Source: Acidimicrobiia bacterium
GTDB taxonomy: Bacteria > Actinomycetota > Acidimicrobiia > Acidimicrobiales > AC-14
DNA length: 64,000 nt
Reading direction: 5' to 3'
Assembly (NCBI GenBank): GCA_023265025.1
Contig: JAHFUP010000015.1
Coordinates: 1 to 64,000, forward strand
Below are positions 13,637-21,301 of the stretch, one piece after another. The position numbers and the translations under genes were made by a program. Numbering within the stretch: position 1 is the first letter of the stretch; every line of letters starts with the position of its first letter. A model generated the notes under the pieces. It was not told the origin of the DNA. It worked only from the letters and a program-made list of their open reading frames with translations, and did no database searches.

Positions 13637-15928
13637 GTGACTGATCTCGCGCTCCGGGAGGCGACGACACCGGCGGCGGCCTCGCTCCACCCCTCCGTTC
13701 GCACCGTCGTCCGGGCCCTCCTCGTCGCCACCGGCGGGCTGGTCGTCCTGTACCTGGGTTCCACCATCTTCCGGGAGCACCCGTCCACCATCAGCCTCTA
13801 CGACGGCTGGGTCGGCAACCTGGCCTACTTCGGCTGCGCCGTGCTCGCCGGCCTCCGGGCTGCGCTCGTCCGTGACCGCCAGCGGGCGGGATGGACGGCG
13901 ATCGCCGTGGCCCTGGCCCTCTTCGCCGCCGGCAACCTGGCCTGGACGACCTACGTCCAGTTCATGGACCCCGTGCCGTTCCCGTCTCTGCAGGACGCCC
14001 TCTTCCTCCCGTTCTATCCGGTGGCGTATGCCGGCATCGTCCTGCTGGCCCACGACGCGCTCCCCCGCCGCGGGTCGTCGGCCATCTGGCTCGACGGCAT
14101 CATCGCCGCCCTGGGGGTGGCGGCCCTCGGCGCGGTCACCATCATCGCCATGGTCGACCGGGCCAACACCGGCGACAGGGGCGACATCGCCACCAACTTC
14201 GCCTACCCGGTGGGCGCGCTCGTGCTGGTCACCATGCTGGTCGCGGTGTTCGCAGTGCAGGGCTGGCGGCCGGGCCGGGGGTGGTGGGCCCTCGGGGGTG
14301 GGCTCGCCCTCTTCGGCGTCGCCGACAGCGTCTACAGCGTGCAGGCGTTGCAGGAGACCTACGTCACCGGCACCGTGCTGGACAGCCTCTGGATGATCGG
14401 CACCTTCCTCATGGCGACCGCGGCGTGGCAGTCGTCGGGCGCACTCACGCCGGACGTGCGCAAGACGCAGCCGGTGGTCGTGCCAGGCGCCTTCCTCATG
14501 ACCTCGTTGTGCATCGTGGTTTACGGGACGTTCCACGACGTCCTGCCCCTCGGCGTCCTGCTCGCCACGGCCACGCTGCTGCTGGCCATCGTCCGTATGG
14601 GTTCCGCCTTCCGGCAGCTCCAGAGCCTGGCCGAGAGCAAGCGCGAAGCCCGCACCGACGAGCTGACCGGCCTGCCCAACCGGCGGCTCTTCTACGAGAC
14701 CCTGCACACGAGCCTGGAGCTGGGTTCGGGGCGCCAGCACCTCGCCGTGCTGATGATCGACCTCGACCGCTTCAAGGAGATCAACGACAGCCTGGGCCAC
14801 CACGTCGGCGACGAGGTGCTCCGCCAGCTCGGCCCCCGGCTGGCCACCGTGGTCGGCGCCGACGGCACGGTCGCCCGGCTGGGCGGCGACGAGTTCGGCC
14901 TCCTCGTCTCCCCCCTCTACGACGACTTCCAGGCCATCCGGGTGGCGGAGCGCGTCCGCGAAGACCTCCGCCGGAGCTTCCTCCTTGAGAACATCACGCT
15001 CCACGTCGACGCCAGCATCGGCATCGCCATCGCGCCCGACCACGGCGACGCCGCCGCCACCCTCCTCCAGCGGGCCGACGTCGCCATGTACGAGGCCAAG
15101 CGCAACCACGACCCCTGGCAGCTCTACTCGCCCTTCCGCGACCGCCACACGCGCGACCGGCTGGAGCTCATGGAGGACGTCCGCGACGCCATCGGCCGGC
15201 GGGAGATGGTGCTCTTCTACCAACCGAAGCTCGACCTGGCCAGCGGGCTCATCACCGGTGTGGAGGCCCTGGTGCGGTGGCAGCACCCGACACGGGGCCT
15301 GCTCACGCCCGACCGGTTCCTGACGCTGTTCGAGCAGAGCGGGCTGATGGGTCCCTTGGCCATGACAGTGCTGGAACTGGCCATGATCCAGCAGGCGGAG
15401 TGGGCCCGCGACGGGGTCAAGGTCAGCATGGCGGTGAACCTCTCCGCCGCCAACCTCGCCGACGAGCAGCTGCCCCAGAAGGTCGCCGAGGTCTTCGAGC
15501 GCCTCGGCGTGGACCCGTCCAACGTCGTCCTGGAGATCACCGAGGACAGCCTCATGGTCGATGCCCAGCAGAGCCTCGAAGTGTTGGAGCGACTGCACGC
15601 CGGCGGCGTCCAGCTCTCCGTGGACGACTACGGGACGGGCTTCTCCTCGCTCGCCTACCTGCGCGACCTCCCGGTCAACGAGCTCAAGCTCGACCGGGCC
15701 TTCCTGGCCGCCGCCGCCTCCGACGAGCGGGCCGTCGCCATCATCCGCTCCACCATCGACCTGGCCCACGCGCTGCACCTGCGCATCGTCGCCGAGGGCG
15801 TCGAGACCCACGCCAACCTGGCCCTGATCTCCGAGCTCGGCTGTGACACCGCGCAGGGATATCTCCTCGGACGTCCGGCGCCGGCCGACCTGCTGTTCCC
15901 TGCGGCGCCCTCCGCCGGCGTCCTCTAA
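13637..15928 (+). CDS. Membrane GGDEF-EAL bifunctional c-di-GMP enzyme (763 aa)
   Basis: The N-terminal 300 residues contain about eight hydrophobic segments, an integral membrane sensor module. The GGDEF domain has DELTGLPNRR, MIDLDRFKEINDSLGHHVGD and an intact RLGGDEFGLL. The EAL domain has EALVRWQHP, VNLSAANL, EITEDSL, DDYGTGFSSLAYL, LKLDRAF and AEGVET. All metal and catalytic residues I can check are present in both halves, so synthesis and hydrolysis of c-di-GMP are both possible. I prefer the GTG at 13637; an in-frame ATG at 13508 would add 43 unlikely residues. It is followed by a MITE-like repeat six bases after the stop. Confidence 0.9.
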   Translation: MTDLALREATTPAAASLHPSVRTVVRALLVATGGLVVLYLGSTIFREHPSTISLYDGWVGNLAYFGCAVLAGLRAALVRDRQRAGWTAIAVALALFAAGNLAWTTYVQFMDPVPFPSLQDALFLPFYPVAYAGIVLLAHDALPRRGSSAIWLDGIIAALGVAALGAVTIIAMVDRANTGDRGDIATNFAYPVGALVLVTMLVAVFAVQGWRPGRGWWALGGGLALFGVADSVYSVQALQETYVTGTVLDSLWMIGTFLMATAAWQSSGALTPDVRKTQPVVVPGAFLMTSLCIVVYGTFHDVLPLGVLLATATLLLAIVRMGSAFRQLQSLAESKREARTDELTGLPNRRLFYETLHTSLELGSGRQHLAVLMIDLDRFKEINDSLGHHVGDEVLRQLGPRLATVVGADGTVARLGGDEFGLLVSPLYDDFQAIRVAERVREDLRRSFLLENITLHVDASIGIAIAPDHGDAAATLLQRADVAMYEAKRNHDPWQLYSPFRDRHTRDRLELMEDVRDAIGRREMVLFYQPKLDLASGLITGVEALVRWQHPTRGLLTPDRFLTLFEQSGLMGPLAMTVLELAMIQQAEWARDGVKVSMAVNLSAANLADEQLPQKVAEVFERLGVDPSNVVLEITEDSLMVDAQQSLEVLERLHAGGVQLSVDDYGTGFSSLAYLRDLPVNELKLDRAFLAAAASDERAVAIIRSTIDLAHALHLRIVAEGVETHANLALISELGCDTAQGYLLGRPAPADLLFPAAPSAGVL

Positions 15929-15933
15929 CCGCC

Positions 15934-16136
15934 GCGAGTGCCTCGACCTCATTCGTTCGCTTCGCTCACTCCATTCGGTCGAAGTGATCGTGCTCCGGCG
16001 GGCGAGCGGAACTCGCGCCGCCTCCGCCCTGTCCCTCCCTCTTGTCCGCGGCCGGAGGGGCCGCCTTCGGCGGCGACGGCGGCCACGGACGGGAAACCCC
16101 ACGAACGCGGCGAACGTTTGTGGTCAGGGCGCTAGC
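15934..16136 (+). repeat. MITE-like interspersed repeat, copy 2 (full length, 203 bp)
   Basis: Starts GCGAGTGCC (one change from GCTAGTGCC) at 15934 and ends GGGCGCTAGC at 16136, giving imperfect terminal inverted repeats. Identical in length to copy 3 and nearly identical in sequence. It sits between the end of the GGDEF-EAL gene and the lipoprotein gene at 16196. No clear target-site duplication. Confidence 0.8.
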
Positions 16137-16195
16137 GGCTTTGGCCCCTCCCCCCGCTGAGGGAACCGTGGCCGGCGCCCGGTCGTCGTACTGAC

Positions 16196-17008
16196 ATGAG
16201 ACGCCCCCGGTACGTCGTTGCCATCCTCGGTTTCGCAGTGGCGTCGGCCGCCGGCGCCTGCGGCGACGACACGACCGACGTGGGCAGTGGTGCGCCCGAT
16301 CGACCCACCGGCGCCGGCGAGGTGGTCGTGCAGGTGCTGGTGGACGGCGGCTTCGTCCCCCGTGAGGTGGCGCTGGCGTCCGTGCCGGCCACGACCGTCC
16401 TGGGCGACGGCACGGTCGTGACCCAGGCCCCGACGCCGGCGATCTATCCCGGGCCGGCGCTGGCGCCGCTCCAGGCGGTGAAGGTCGACGTCGCCACCGT
16501 CGACGGGCTCGTCGCCCGAGCGGCCAGGCTCGGGCTCCTCGCCGGCCCGCTGGAGTTCGGCCGGCCGCCGGTGGCCGACGCCCCGAACACCACCGTGACG
16601 ATCGTCGCCGGCGGCCAGACCCATCGGCATGTCGCCGCCGCCCTCGGGATCAGCGACGAGACGACCGGCGGGGCGCCCCGTCGGGCACTACGGGAGTTCC
16701 TCGCCGCCATCGAGCAGCTGCCGCCCGGCACCCAGGCCTGGGAGCCGAGCGCCATCGCCGTCCGGGTCGCCGGCCCGTACCGGTCCGACCCGCAGCTCCC
16801 CCAGCCCCCCGTCGCCTGGCCCCTTGCCCGAGTCCCCGTCGATGCCGGCGCCGGCACCCCCTGCCTGGTGGTCGAGGGCGACGACCTCCGGCTCCTGCGC
16901 ACCGCCCTGGCCCGGGCCAACGCCCGCACGCCGTGGCTGATCGGTGGGTCGGCTCGGTCGGTGGCCTTCGTGCCGGTCGTCCCCGGCCCACCTCCCTGCC
17001 CGGCGTAG
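16196..17008 (+). CDS. Predicted lipoprotein of unknown function (270 aa)
   Basis: ATG at 16196. Signal peptide RYVVAILGFAVASAAGACGD with a lipidated Cys near 22. There is almost no stalk. The mature part contains GEVVVQVLVDGGFVPREVAL and an internal ATTVLGDGTVVTQAPTPAIY segment, a pattern I associate with actinobacterial lipoproteins of unknown function. Three further Cys lie near the C-terminus (GTPCLVV, PPPCPA). It converges on the monooxygenase-like gene at 17016 with a 7-bp gap. Confidence 0.7.
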   Translation: MRRPRYVVAILGFAVASAAGACGDDTTDVGSGAPDRPTGAGEVVVQVLVDGGFVPREVALASVPATTVLGDGTVVTQAPTPAIYPGPALAPLQAVKVDVATVDGLVARAARLGLLAGPLEFGRPPVADAPNTTVTIVAGGQTHRHVAAALGISDETTGGAPRRALREFLAAIEQLPPGTQAWEPSAIAVRVAGPYRSDPQLPQPPVAWPLARVPVDAGAGTPCLVVEGDDLRLLRTALARANARTPWLIGGSARSVAFVPVVPGPPPCPA

Positions 17009-17015
17009 CCCGCAG

Positions 17016-17285
17016 TTACCCCTCGACGTAGATCGTCAGCGGCGGGACAACGCCGTGCCTCTGCATGATTTCGCCGATCTCCGGCGGCGGCGACGCAAGG
17101 ACCGCCTGCATGGCTTCCACGTCGCTCACATCGGCCGCGATCGCGACGGCGTTGCTTCCGTCCTGGGCCACATGATCGACGACGTTGCTGCCTCCGATCA
17201 TGCCGATCGCGTCGGCCCGCTCGGCCTTGAACCCCAGCCACGTGCCAACGTCGACAACGCCATGGGTGACAACGATCCTGGGCAT
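17016..17285 (-). CDS. Small alpha-beta barrel-like protein (89 aa), function unknown
   Basis: ATG at 17285 with a near-ideal ribosome site (AAGGAGGT). Sequence MPRIVVTHGVVDVGTWLGFK has the HxVxDxxxW pattern of small dimeric ferredoxin-like proteins related to antibiotic-biosynthesis monooxygenases and cyclases. Later blocks are SNVVDHVAQDGSNAVAIAAD and VEAMQAVLASPP. The protein at 40668 has the same overall pattern ([14 protein letters not shown]). Single-domain and cytoplasmic; no substrate can be inferred. Confidence 0.65.
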   Translation of the reverse strand: MPRIVVTHGVVDVGTWLGFKAERADAIGMIGGSNVVDHVAQDGSNAVAIAADVSDVEAMQAVLASPPPEIGEIMQRHGVVPPLTIYVEG

Positions 17286-17335
17286 TCGGGACCTCCTTCG
17301 TTTGGCGGCCGAGAATGCGGCGCGGGGCGACATTT

Positions 17336-18604
17336 CTAGCCCGAAGCCCCGGCCAGCGCGTGCTCGGGCTCGGAGGCCGGCAAGCGGTCCACTGCCCGGA
17401 CCCCGGGGACGAAGAGGAAGGCCAGCGTCACCGCCGCGCCGAGGCCGCCGGCGATCATCAGGGTGTGCCGGGCGCCGATGGCGGCGGTCACCGGCGCCAC
17501 GATGGCGAAGGAGAGCGGGACCAGCCCGGTGGAGATGAACCAGTCGAAGCTGGACACCCGGCCGAGCAGGGCGCGGGGCACGAGGCGCTGCTTGGTCGTG
17601 AGCCACACCACCGTGCCGGCGGTCTCGAGGGCGTTGAACACGAAGCTGACGAGGGCGGCCTGCCAGGCGGCCCGGGCCAGGCCGTAGCCGACCAGGGTGA
17701 GCGTTGAGGTGGTCCACGCCAGGTAGATGAACGTCATCCCCCGCTTCGGGGTGCCGAGCGTCCCGACGGCGAGGGCGGCGCCGATGGCGCCGATACCACC
17801 GACGGCGAGGATCAGGCCCAGCGCGCCGGGGCCGGCGTGCAGCTCGTTCTTGACCAGGAAGGGCAGCAGCACGTCGACGGGGCCGGTGAACAGCAGGTAG
17901 GCGAACGTCGCCGCCAGCAGGGTCGCCCACAGCCAGGGGTTGGCCCGGACGTACCGGAACCCCTCCTTCACGTCGTCGAGCACGGCAACCTCGACGGCCG
18001 GGGCGACGACCACCGGCGGGCGGACCCGGAGCAGGCACGCCATGGAGACACCGAAGGTGCCGGCGTCGACGAGGAAGGCCACGCCAGTGCCGCCGGCGGC
18101 GATGAGGAGCCCGCCCAGGGCCGGTCCGGCCAGGCCGTGGGCCGCCGGGCGGGCGAACTGCTCGATGGCGTTGGCTTGGGTCAGGTGGTCGTCGTGGACG
18201 ATGTCGGGGACGAGGGCGTCGAACGCCGGCCCGAAGAAGGCGGTGCCGGCGCCGTAGACCGCCACGAGCACGAACACGTGCCAGAGGACTAGGTGGTCGG
18301 TGACGGCGAGCACGCCAAGGACACCGATCGCGCTGCCCCGGACGGCGTCGGAGGCGACCATCACCCGCCGGCGGTCGAAGCGGTCGCTCACCACGCCCCC
18401 GAGGAGCAGGAGCGCCACATGGGGGATCGTCATGGCCAGCCCGACGACCGCCATGGACGACGGCGTGTTGGACAGCTCGTAGACCTTCCAGGCCAGCGCG
18501 ATCAGCAGGATGCCGTCGCCGACCAACGACACCGTCATGCCCGTCCACAGAAGGGCGAAGTTCCGCTCCCTGAACGGGGCCAGGACCCGCCCGGCCGACC
18601 TCAT
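17336..18604 (-). CDS. MFS transporter, transmembrane secretion effector type (422 aa)
   Basis: About 12 hydrophobic segments across 422 residues. The N-terminus FRERNFALLWTGMTVSLVGD and loop 2-3 GGVVSDRFDRRRVMVASD carry the MFS signature (GxxxDRxxRR). These features fit the MFS_3/enterobactin exporter-like group that exports small molecules or drugs. It starts 7 bp downstream of the alpha-oxoamine synthase stop on the same strand, so co-expression is likely and its cargo may be the synthase product (inference). Confidence 0.85.
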   Translation of the reverse strand: MRSAGRVLAPFRERNFALLWTGMTVSLVGDGILLIALAWKVYELSNTPSSMAVVGLAMTIPHVALLLLGGVVSDRFDRRRVMVASDAVRGSAIGVLGVLAVTDHLVLWHVFVLVAVYGAGTAFFGPAFDALVPDIVHDDHLTQANAIEQFARPAAHGLAGPALGGLLIAAGGTGVAFLVDAGTFGVSMACLLRVRPPVVVAPAVEVAVLDDVKEGFRYVRANPWLWATLLAATFAYLLFTGPVDVLLPFLVKNELHAGPGALGLILAVGGIGAIGAALAVGTLGTPKRGMTFIYLAWTTSTLTLVGYGLARAAWQAALVSFVFNALETAGTVVWLTTKQRLVPRALLGRVSSFDWFISTGLVPLSFAIVAPVTAAIGARHTLMIAGGLGAAVTLAFLFVPGVRAVDRLPASEPEHALAGASG

Positions 18605-18610
18605 CCGGCC

Positions 18611-19996
18611 CTAGCCGGCGTGGGTGACCGCCGGCGCGGCGTGCCAGGCGCCGGCCAGCCCGAACCGGTCGTCGGCCTCGGCCAGCACGGCGAGGAGCAG
18701 GTCGACGTCCTCGTGGGTATTGGCCGCCGTCACCTGCACCCGGAAGCCGACCTCGTGCCGGGGCACCAGGGGAAAGGCGGCCAGGGTGACGTAGATGCCC
18801 CTCGCGAAGAGGAAGCGGCCGACGTCGTCGATCTTGTTCGGGTCGCCGATGGGGATCTCGACGATCGGGAAGCCGGACGTGTTCGGCGTGGCGATGCCGA
18901 GCTCGTCGAGCCCGTCCAGCACCCGGATGGTCTTGGCGTAGAGGTCGGCGCGGATCTCGTCACCCCGCCGGCGGTTGACGTCGAGCCCGGCCAGCACGGT
19001 GGCCAGCGACGCCGTGGGCGACGGGCCGGAGTAGAGGTACGGCGGTGCGGCGATCTTGATGACGTTCTTGACCCGGGTGGGCAGGGCCAGGAAGGCCAGC
19101 AGCGAGGAGTAGGCCTTGGAGAAGCCGCCCACGAGGATGACGTTGTCGTAGGTCTCGCCGTAGTGGCGGACGATGCTGTTGCCCTTGCTGCCCCAGTTGG
19201 AGGGCTCGTCGGGGCTGCGCTCGCCGATCACGCCGAAACCGTGGGCGTCATCGACGTAGAGGAGGGCGTCGTGGTCGCGGGCCAGCTCGGCGAAGGCGGT
19301 CAGGTCGGGGGCATTGCCGGTCATGCTGTTGACCCCGTCCATGCAGATCAGCCGGTGGCCGCCGGGGGCGTCCTTCAGCAGCTGCTCGAGGTGGTCGAGG
19401 TCGTCGTGCTCGTAGCGCTTGACCCGGGCGCCGTTGCTCGTCGCCACCTTGGTGCCGTCGTAGATGGTCTTGTGGGCGCGGCGGTCGAGGAAGACGGTGC
19501 CACCGCCGGCCAGGACGGGGATCACCGACATGTGGATGTGGGTGATGGTGGGCAGGACGAGGGTGTCGGGCGCCCCGAGGAGCTCGGTGAGCTGGTCCTC
19601 GATGTCGATGTAGAGCTGGGGACTGCCCAGGAGGCGGGACCAGCTCGGGTGGGTGCCCCACCGCTGTACCTCGGGCTCGATGGCAGACTTGATCTCCGGG
19701 TCCAGGTCGAACCCGAGGTAGTTGCAGGAGGCGAAGTCAGAGAGCCACTGATCGCCGATGCGGATGCGCCGGCCGTCGATCTCGTCGATGACGGCGTCCA
19801 GCATCGGGTTGGTGGCCTGGAGGCGGGCCAGGTCGCTACAGGTGTCGAGCCACCGGTCGAGCCACCCGTCGTCCCGCCGCCGGCGCTCCGGCGGAGTGCC
19901 GGGTGCTGTGGGGAGCGATTCCAACTCTCGCAACAGCGAGATCTGCCGGATCTTTCCAGCCTCCGGCACCTGCGGTACGACGTCCAGTATCGTCAT
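18611..19996 (-). CDS. PLP-dependent alpha-oxoamine synthase family enzyme (461 aa)
   Basis: ATG at 19996 after AGGGGAG. Fold type I PLP enzyme of the AONS/KBL/serine palmitoyltransferase group, which condenses an amino acid with an acyl-CoA. Visible motifs: NYLGFD, cofactor Asp/His in VDDAHGFGVIGE, PLP lysine in VGGFSKAYSS. The usual GSGGSR motif is replaced by WGTHPSWSRLLGS, so it is not a standard biotin BioF. It is about 70 residues longer than typical BioF at the N-terminus. No other biotin gene is nearby; the adjacent MFS exporter suggests a secreted lipid or amine product. Confidence 0.8.
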   Translation of the reverse strand: MTILDVVPQVPEAGKIRQISLLRELESLPTAPGTPPERRRRDDGWLDRWLDTCSDLARLQATNPMLDAVIDEIDGRRIRIGDQWLSDFASCNYLGFDLDPEIKSAIEPEVQRWGTHPSWSRLLGSPQLYIDIEDQLTELLGAPDTLVLPTITHIHMSVIPVLAGGGTVFLDRRAHKTIYDGTKVATSNGARVKRYEHDDLDHLEQLLKDAPGGHRLICMDGVNSMTGNAPDLTAFAELARDHDALLYVDDAHGFGVIGERSPDEPSNWGSKGNSIVRHYGETYDNVILVGGFSKAYSSLLAFLALPTRVKNVIKIAAPPYLYSGPSPTASLATVLAGLDVNRRRGDEIRADLYAKTIRVLDGLDELGIATPNTSGFPIVEIPIGDPNKIDDVGRFLFARGIYVTLAAFPLVPRHEVGFRVQVTAANTHEDVDLLLAVLAEADDRFGLAGAWHAAPAVTHAG

Positions 19997-20173
19997 GGCT
20001 CCCCTGCCTCTCCCCTGTAGGAGTTGTGGAGGGCGCCGCCAGGCTCGGGTCTCGTGGCAGATGCCGGCGCTCAGATAGATCTTCGGCATCTCGCGGCCCG
20101 ACTTGATGGCGCGTTCGTGCCAGCCGCAAGGCCCGAGCGGAGCTGGGAGCGGGGTGGCTGACAAGCTGTCCCC

Positions 20174-21301
20174 GTGACGAGCCCCCCGGAGCTACCGGTC
20201 GGCAACGACGAGGGCCGAGTGAAGGTCCCCGTGCTGCTGGCCGGCGCGGCGGCCTGGTCGTGGCGGCTCCTGGTGATCGGTGCGGCGGCGGCGATGGTCG
20301 TCTTTGTCCTCATCCAGCTCTACGTCGTGGTGGTGCCGGTGATCCTCGCCCTGTTCCTCGCCGCCGTGCTGGAGCCCCCAGTGGCCCGGCTACGGGCGAA
20401 GGGATGGCCGCCGGCGCTGGCCGCGGCGGCCGTGTTCTTCGCCGCCCTCGCAGTCATGATCCTGCTCGTCGGCTGGATCGGGACCTCCGTCGCCGACCAG
20501 CTCACCGACGTCGGCGACCGTGTCGACCAGGGCGTCGAGGAGATTCGCGACTGGCTCCAGGGGGATCCGCTTAACCTCTCGCCCGAGCGGCTCGACTCGC
20601 TGGAGAGCGACCTCCGGAGCAGCGTCGGCTCGGGCGGCACGGGGCTGGTGAAGCAGGCGCGGGTGGCGACGGAGGTCCTGGGCGGGTTCGTGCTCCTCCT
20701 CTTCACCCTCTTCTTCGTGATGAAGGACGGGTTCCGCATGGCGGACTGGTTCAAGGAGCGCATCTCCCCCGCCCAGCGCGACGACGCCGTCGCTGTCGCC
20801 GGCCGGGCGCGACGGATCATGCGCCTCTACCTGATGGCCACGGCGGCGACCGGGCTGATCGACGGCATCCTGATCGGCATCGCCCTGGTCGTCCTCGGGG
20901 TCCCACTCGTGCTGCCGCTGGCCGTGCTGACGTTCCTCGGCGGGTTCTTCCCCCTGGTGGGCGCCACCCTGGCCGGGCTGGTCGCCGCCCTGGTCGCCCT
21001 GGTCGACGGCGGCTTCACCACCGCCCTGTTCGTGGTCGGCGCCACGATCCTGGTCCAGCAGATCGAGGGCAACCTGCTCCAGCCGCTGATCCTGGAGCGG
21101 GCCGTGCGCCTCCACCCGTTGGTGACGGTTGTGGCGGTCGGCGCCGGCCTACTGGTCGGCGGGCTCCTCGGGGCGTTCCTTTCGGTCCCCCTTGTGGCCA
21201 TCGCGGCCCAGACCGCCAACTACTACCGGACCCGCGACCTTCCCGGTCCGGCCGGGGTTCAGGAAGTCAGCGGATCGACCGCGTCCGGGTCGATCCCGTA
21301 G
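20174..21301 (+). CDS. AI-2E family transporter / PerM-like permease (375 aa)
   Basis: GTG at 20174. Hydrophobic segments at about 19-40, 42-60 and 70-97, then a long soluble helical region (DVGDRVDQGVEEIRDWLQGD), then five more membrane segments. It has the family pattern FTLFFVMKDGFRMADWF, GFFPLVGATLAG and QQIEGNLLQPLILERAVRLH. The family includes quorum-signal and ion exporters; the substrate is unknown. Its 3' end overlaps the convergent aceE 3' end by 43 bp. Confidence 0.88.
   Translation: MTSPPELPVGNDEGRVKVPVLLAGAAAWSWRLLVIGAAAAMVVFVLIQLYVVVVPVILALFLAAVLEPPVARLRAKGWPPALAAAAVFFAALAVMILLVGWIGTSVADQLTDVGDRVDQGVEEIRDWLQGDPLNLSPERLDSLESDLRSSVGSGGTGLVKQARVATEVLGGFVLLLFTLFFVMKDGFRMADWFKERISPAQRDDAVAVAGRARRIMRLYLMATAATGLIDGILIGIALVVLGVPLVLPLAVLTFLGGFFPLVGATLAGLVAALVALVDGGFTTALFVVGATILVQQIEGNLLQPLILERAVRLHPLVTVVAVGAGLLVGGLLGAFLSVPLVAIAAQTANYYRTRDLPGPAGVQEVSGSTASGSIP

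Noticed and set aside
13592-16102. 836-residue antisense frame opposite the GGDEF-EAL gene, and similar long antisense frames elsewhere
   Set aside because: Long reverse frames are expected in GC-rich DNA; composition is Arg/Gly/His-biased with no domain signature.
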